From DATDOO01 sp035293245 (GTDB taxonomy: Bacteria > Pseudomonadota > Gammaproteobacteria > Methylococcales > Methylococcaceae), in NCBI GenBank assembly GCA_035293245.1, contig DATDOO010000035.1, positions 1-8,355 on the forward strand: 8,355 nt of DNA, written 5' to 3'. A program made the position numbers and the translations under genes. The notes beneath the pieces are model-generated. The model saw only the letters and a program-made list of their open reading frames with translations, did no database searches and had not been told where the DNA came from. Below, one piece after another: positions 4,984 through 8,355 of the stretch; position 1 is the stretch's first letter; each line of letters begins with the position of its first letter.

Positions 4984-6333
4984 TTACGAGAACAGGCGTT
5001 GAATATCCAGGGCAAAAGCCAGACTCATGAGCAGGATCAGCGCGCCCATGCCGATGCGCTGGGCTAGGGCCATGGTCTCCTCGGACAACGGAGAGCCCTT
5101 GACGGCTTCGACCAGGTAGAAAAACAGGTAGCCTCCATCCAGCACCGGAATGGGCAACAGGTTGAGCACACCGAGACTAAGGCTCACCACGGCGAGAAAC
5201 TTGAAAAAGTGGCTCCAGCCCAGCCGGGCGGACTGGCCGGCGTACTGGGCGATGCCGATCGGTCCGCTCAGGTTGTCCACCGACGCCTGGCCGATGAACA
5301 TCCGCCCCATCATCTTCAGGGTCAGCCCGCTGTAATCCCAGACGCGGCGCAGCGACTCACCCAGCGCGGCGAAAGGACCGAGGCGGTATTCGGCGCGCAG
5401 TTCGTGCATCAGGTCCTCCGGAACGAACACCGTGGCGCCGATGCGCCCGCTGCCCTTGCCCGCTTCCTGGACCTCCTCCGGGCGGATGGTGAGTTCCTGC
5501 CTCATTCCGTCCCGTTCCAGTTGAAGACGGATGTCCCGGCCGGGACGGGCGCGCACGTAGTCCACCCAGCTTTGCCAGTCGCCGATGGCCTCGCCATCCG
5601 CGTCGAGCAGCAGGTCGCCATGGCGTAGCCCGGCCTGTTCCGCGGCGCTGCCGGGCAGCACCTTGTCGATGACCGGGGGCACGCGCGGCGACGCCGGACG
5701 GAAACCCAGCCGCGTCATCAGTTGTTCCGGGTGCGCGGCGATTTTGGGGGGAATCACCAGGAGGCGCTGGACTTCTTCGCCAGCTTCCGTACGCACATCA
5801 ATGGGGATTTCCTCTTTTTCCACCACGGCGCGGAAAATGGACCCCAGGGCGATTTCCCAGATCGGTGCGGCCCGCCCGTCGACCGCAGTGATCTCGTCCC
5901 CGGCGACGAATCCCGCTTCCGCCGCCAGCGATCCGGGCGCGACCGATCCGAGCAGCGGCCGGAGGCCGGTTTCGCCGACGCTGAGCACCAGCCAGTAAAG
6001 CAGAATGGCCAGCGCGAAGTTGAACAGCGGGCCGGCGGCGACGATGGCCGAACGCACCGGCAAGGACTGGCGGTTGAAAGCGTAAGGCAGATCTTTCGAC
6101 TCGACCTCGCCTTCGCGCTCGTCGGCCATGCGCACATAACCGCCCAGTGGGATGGCGGAAAGCGTGAACTCCGTACCGTCCGGGTCTTGGCGCCGGCTCC
6201 ACAGCACTGGGCCGAAGCCGATGGAAAAACGCAGTACCTTGACCCCGAGCCGCCGCGCCACCCAGAAATGGCCGAATTCGTGGAAGGCCACGAGGATGCC
6301 GAGTGCCAGCAGGAAAAAGAACAGCGTGTACAT
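4984..6333 (-). CDS. rseP: Site-2 membrane metalloprotease RseP
   Basis: This 449-residue protein (E. coli RseP 450) cuts RseA within the inner membrane to release sigma-E, and also clears signal-peptide remnants. The zinc motif HEFGH is at 18-22 in the first membrane segment. A membrane-associated loop near 55-68 (SAIPLGGYV) and a second segment at about 95-118 follow. Two periplasmic PDZ domains lie at roughly 122-195 and 215-290. The third motif NLLPIPVLDGG (391-401) supplies the zinc-binding Asp399, and a last membrane segment spans about 427-445. The position after LDGG is Tyr402, where E. coli has His. The start follows CGGAG at six bases. It lies 24 bp after dxr, giving the common dxr-rseP pair. 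The rseA and rpoE genes are not in this window. Confidence 0.96.
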   Translation of the reverse strand: MYTLFFFLLALGILVAFHEFGHFWVARRLGVKVLRFSIGFGPVLWSRRQDPDGTEFTLSAIPLGGYVRMADEREGEVESKDLPYAFNRQSLPVRSAIVAAGPLFNFALAILLYWLVLSVGETGLRPLLGSVAPGSLAAEAGFVAGDEITAVDGRAAPIWEIALGSIFRAVVEKEEIPIDVRTEAGEEVQRLLVIPPKIAAHPEQLMTRLGFRPASPRVPPVIDKVLPGSAAEQAGLRHGDLLLDADGEAIGDWQSWVDYVRARPGRDIRLQLERDGMRQELTIRPEEVQEAGKGSGRIGATVFVPEDLMHELRAEYRLGPFAALGESLRRVWDYSGLTLKMMGRMFIGQASVDNLSGPIGIAQYAGQSARLGWSHFFKFLAVVSLSLGVLNLLPIPVLDGGYLFFYLVEAVKGSPLSEETMALAQRIGMGALILLMSLAFALDIQRLFS

Positions 6334-6357
6334 GAAGACTCCGGTGCGCGGCGCGAC

Positions 6358-7542
6358 TCAGACTGCCTGGCTGCGGATCAGTTCGCCGGCGAAGGCGCGC
6401 GCTTCGCCGTCCGTTTGCAGGACGCTTTCCAGGCTGTCGGCTTTCGCGGCCGATACCCGGTTCATGACCCCTTCGATCACGGCGGGTATGGCAGTGTAGC
6501 GGATCCGTCCGTCGAGAAACGCTTCGACGGCGATTTCGTTCGCAGCGTTCAGCGCCGCCGGCAGGTTGCCGCCCCCTTCCGCCGCCGCACGCGACAGCCG
6601 CAGGCAGGGAAAGCGTTCCAGGTCGGGCGACTCGAAATTCAATTGTTTGACGGCGAACAAATCCAGGGGTTCCGCGCCGGAGGCGAAACGCTCCGGCCAG
6701 GCCAGCGCATGAGCAATGGGAATGCGCATGTCCGGATTGCCCATTTGCGCCAGCACGGTGCCGTCCACGTAATCGACCAGGGAATGGATGACGCTTTCCT
6801 TGTGCACCACCACCTGGATTTTTTCCGGCCGCGTGTTGAACAACAAACAGGCTTCGATCAGTTCCAGTCCCTTGTTCATCATGGTGGCCGAATCGACGGA
6901 AATTTTCCGCCCCATCACCCAGTTGGGATGGGCGCACGCCTGGTCGGGGGTGACCTCGTGCAATTCGTCCAGGGAACGGGTGCGGAACGGCCCGCCCGAC
7001 GCGGTGAGCAGGATGCGCCGCACTTCCGGCGCGCTGTGGCCGGCGTGGTAATGGGCGGGCATGCACTGGAAAATGGCGTTGTGTTCGCTGTCGATGGGCA
7101 GCAGGGTCGCGCCGGATTGGCGCACCGTGTCCATGAACAGCGGCCCCGACATCACCAGCGCTTCCTTGTTGGCCAGGTAGATGGTTTTCCCCGCGCGCGC
7201 CGCCGCCAGGGTCGGCAGCAATCCGGCCGCGCCGACGATGGCGGCCATGACGCCGTTGACCTCGGGCAGCACCGCCACCTGTTCCAGAGCCTGCCGTCCG
7301 GTGAGCACCTGGACGCCACCCAGCCCGGACCGGGCCAGGCGCTCGCGCAACTCGGGCACCCGCGCTTCATTCAGCAGGACGGCGTAGTCCGGCCGATGCC
7401 GCTGGCACTGTTCATACAGCAGATCGGCGTTGCCGTTGGCGGTCAGCGCCACCACGCGGAAGCGCTCGGGATGCCGGCCGACGACATCCAGGGTGCTGAC
7501 GCCGATGGAGCCGGTGGAACCGAGTATGCACAGGCCGCTCAT
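6358..7542 (-). CDS. dxr: 1-deoxy-D-xylulose 5-phosphate reductoisomerase
   Basis: This cytosolic enzyme converts DXP with NADPH to 2-C-methyl-D-erythritol 4-phosphate, the committed step of the MEP isoprenoid pathway, and is the fosmidomycin target. The 394 residues open with the NADPH motif GSTGSIG at 8-14. LANKE lies at 123-127. The metal ligands are Asp151, Glu153 (PIDSEHNA) and Glu227 (NKGLE), equivalent to E. coli D150, E152 and E231. Substrate residues Ser182 (ASGGPF) and His205 (AHPNW) are present. The ATG at 7542 starts directly at the family N-terminus and has AGGGAGG upstream; an in-frame ATG at 7668 would add 42 non-family residues from the palindromic spacer. It lies between cdsA and rseP. 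The product supplies undecaprenyl and ubiquinone side chains. Confidence 0.97.
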   Translation of the reverse strand: MSGLCILGSTGSIGVSTLDVVGRHPERFRVVALTANGNADLLYEQCQRHRPDYAVLLNEARVPELRERLARSGLGGVQVLTGRQALEQVAVLPEVNGVMAAIVGAAGLLPTLAAARAGKTIYLANKEALVMSGPLFMDTVRQSGATLLPIDSEHNAIFQCMPAHYHAGHSAPEVRRILLTASGGPFRTRSLDELHEVTPDQACAHPNWVMGRKISVDSATMMNKGLELIEACLLFNTRPEKIQVVVHKESVIHSLVDYVDGTVLAQMGNPDMRIPIAHALAWPERFASGAEPLDLFAVKQLNFESPDLERFPCLRLSRAAAEGGGNLPAALNAANEIAVEAFLDGRIRYTAIPAVIEGVMNRVSAAKADSLESVLQTDGEARAFAGELIRSQAV

Positions 7543-7563
7543 GCCGCACCTCCCTGTGCGGCA
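7542..7563 (-). promoter_or_regulatory. Hairpin displaying the dxr Shine-Dalgarno at the start codon
   Basis: On the minus strand TGCCGCAC (7563-7556) pairs with GTGCGGCA (7549-7542) across the loop AGGGAG, an 8-bp perfect stem whose last base is the A of the dxr ATG. The loop carries most of the ribosome-binding site. Such a fold could either present or hinder the site; which one holds cannot be told from sequence. Confidence 0.5.
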
Positions 7564-7598
7564 CCCTTCGGGCGCGTTCCGCGTGCAAGACGCCACAA

Positions 7599-7661
7599 AT
7601 CCGCATGGAGCGGATAAGGACGCGCGAAGCGCGGGGCGTAGCCCGAGCCGCATGAATGCGG
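7599..7661. repeat. REP-like cluster of short palindromes in the cdsA-dxr spacer
   Basis: Four dyads lie head to tail: ATCCGC/GCGGAT (7599-7615), CGCGC/GCGCG around GAA (7621-7633), GGGC/GCCC around GTA (7634-7644), and CCGCAT/ATGCGG around GA (7648-7661). The GGGCGTAGCCCG core is reminiscent of dispersed extragenic palindromes in gammaproteobacteria. The 139-bp gap is large for this operon, which fits an inserted repeat. Only one copy is visible here, so dispersal is inferred. Confidence 0.5.
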
Positions 7662-7681
7662 CGAGCAATCGTGTCGTTTTG

Positions 7682-8355
7682 TCATGACAGGAAAATCCTT
7701 GCCATCAGGCCGGCGTAAAGAATCGGCGTGGCGGCCAGCAGGCTGTCGATGCGATCCAGCACACCGCCGTGGCCGGGAAGCAGGCCGCCGCTGTCCTTGA
7801 CGCCCTGCCAGCGCTTCATGAGGCTCTCGAACAGGTCGCCGCATACGGAAAACAGCACGGTAACCAGGGTGAGGATGACGAAATCGGCCGCTGCCATGAC
7901 GTCGAACTCTTTGAGCTCCTCGAAAAACGGTCCGTAAAGATACGCGAAACCGGCCGCCAGCAATGCCCCGGCCAGCAAGGCGCCATCCAGCCCTTCGATG
8001 GTCTTGCCGGGGCTGATGAGGGGCGCCAGCTTGTTCTTGCCCCAGCGCCTGCCGGCGAAATAGGCCGCGCTGTCCGCCAGCCAGACGAGCACAAGCAGGT
8101 ACAGGACGGCGATGGCGCCGAAATTGACGCGCAGGCTGCACAGCAAGGCCCAGGACGTCGTGAGCACGAAGATTCCGCCCAACGCCCGCACGAAGGGCGG
8201 CGGACTTACCCGCAACAGCGTCTCCGGAAGACTGCGGCACAAAACGCCCAGTACCAGCCACCATACGGCCACCGGCCAGACCAGCCATTGGTCGATTTGC
8301 GGCCCCCAGCCGTGGGTCGCCAGGCTCCAGACCCCGTAAAGCGCGGCGGCGACCA
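7682..8355 (-). CDS. cdsA: Phosphatidate cytidylyltransferase CdsA (5' end outside window)
   Basis: The frame is open from the right edge to the TGA at 7684-7682, giving 223 codons plus a partial one; about 50-60 N-terminal residues are outside. A GTG at 8272 is internal, because good coding sequence continues upstream of it. CdsA makes CDP-diacylglycerol from CTP and phosphatidate in the inner membrane, the branch point of phospholipid synthesis. The protein is mostly hydrophobic, with several membrane segments. ADSAAYFAGRRWGKNKLAP and ISPGKTIEG (around 7990-8075) are family-typical. The family signature spans about 7742-7825: SLMKRWQGVKDSGG, then PGHGGVLDRIDS, holding the Lys-Asp and Asp-Arg-x-Asp residues. 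It lies 139 bp before dxr; uppS would be expected upstream, beyond the window. Confidence 0.95.
   Translation of the reverse strand, partial: VAAALYGVWSLATHGWGPQIDQWLVWPVAVWWLVLGVLCRSLPETLLRVSPPPFVRALGGIFVLTTSWALLCSLRVNFGAIAVLYLLVLVWLADSAAYFAGRRWGKNKLAPLISPGKTIEGLDGALLAGALLAAGFAYLYGPFFEELKEFDVMAAADFVILTLVTVLFSVCGDLFESLMKRWQGVKDSGGLLPGHGGVLDRIDSLLAATPILYAGLMARIFLS

Noticed and set aside
3711..5030. Plus-strand 439-codon frame across the second PII gene and antisense to dsbC
   Set aside because: It crosses a bidirectional terminator, has no family resemblance, and the PII and DsbC frames explain the bases.
5798..7066. Minus-strand 422-codon frame bridging dxr and rseP
   Set aside because: It is a shadow in another frame over two intact genes and their junction.
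5722..7617. Plus-strand 631-codon frame opposite rseP and dxr
   Set aside because: Despite its length it is antisense to two enzymes with all catalytic residues, and its His/Gln/Arg-rich composition is typical of a shadow.
7543..7668. Upstream ATG that would lengthen dxr by 42 residues
   Set aside because: The added part is palindromic spacer sequence with no family match; the GSTGSIG motif is at the normal distance from the ATG at 7542.
1..8355. tRNA, rRNA, CRISPR array, insertion sequence or prophage genes
   Set aside because: I saw no cloverleaf with a conserved T-loop, no regularly spaced repeats, and no transposase or phage-like protein; base composition is even by eye.

Overview
The window looks like core chromosome of a GC-rich gammaproteobacterium. 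The evidence is the UbiK accessory factor of ubiquinone synthesis, a periplasmic DsbC, the cdsA-dxr-rseP envelope/isoprenoid order, and a glnK-amtB pair divergent from ubiK-comM, an arrangement also known from Pseudomonas relatives. I cannot name a genus; a Methylococcales or similar lineage is only a guess. I see no mobile element, tRNA, rRNA or CRISPR array. No gene-free stretch exceeds 300 bases; the longest is the 265-bp divergent region at 1594-1858.

Region 1 (1-1593, minus strand) holds ubiK followed by comM, 21 bp apart. comM runs off the left edge, so only its first 438 codons are present. Region 2 (1594-1858) is the divergent control region. It carries a good sigma-54 type -24/-12 element at 1779-1794 pointing at glnK, two imperfect dyads upstream of it, and a weak sigma-70-like candidate for ubiK-comM.

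Region 3 (1859-4152, plus strand) is a nitrogen-sensing block: glnK, amtB, a strong terminator, then a second PII gene with its own promoter. AmtB imports ammonium, and the PII trimers probably report nitrogen, carbon and energy status and plug the channel. The two PII proteins share about 83% of residues and have identical T-loops, but their promoters look different in kind. The second promoter has a near-perfect -10 box directly abutted by a 13-bp-arm dyad where the -35 should be.

Region 4 (4224-8355, minus strand) reads cdsA (5' end outside the window), dxr, rseP, dsbC. It converges on the second PII gene at a bidirectional terminator. CdsA makes CDP-diacylglycerol, Dxr commits carbon to isoprenoids, RseP is the site-2 protease of envelope stress signalling, and DsbC repairs wrong disulfides in the periplasm. 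In the familiar gammaproteobacterial cluster bamA follows rseP; here dsbC takes that place. The cdsA-dxr spacer is filled with short palindromes, and the dxr ribosome-binding site lies in the loop of a hairpin that touches the start codon.

I found no wholly new multi-gene system. The most interesting signals are regulatory: the dyad-plus--10 promoter of the second PII gene, the hairpin-displayed Shine-Dalgarno of dxr, the palindrome-rich spacer, and patchy nucleotide identity between the two PII genes that suggests gene conversion.
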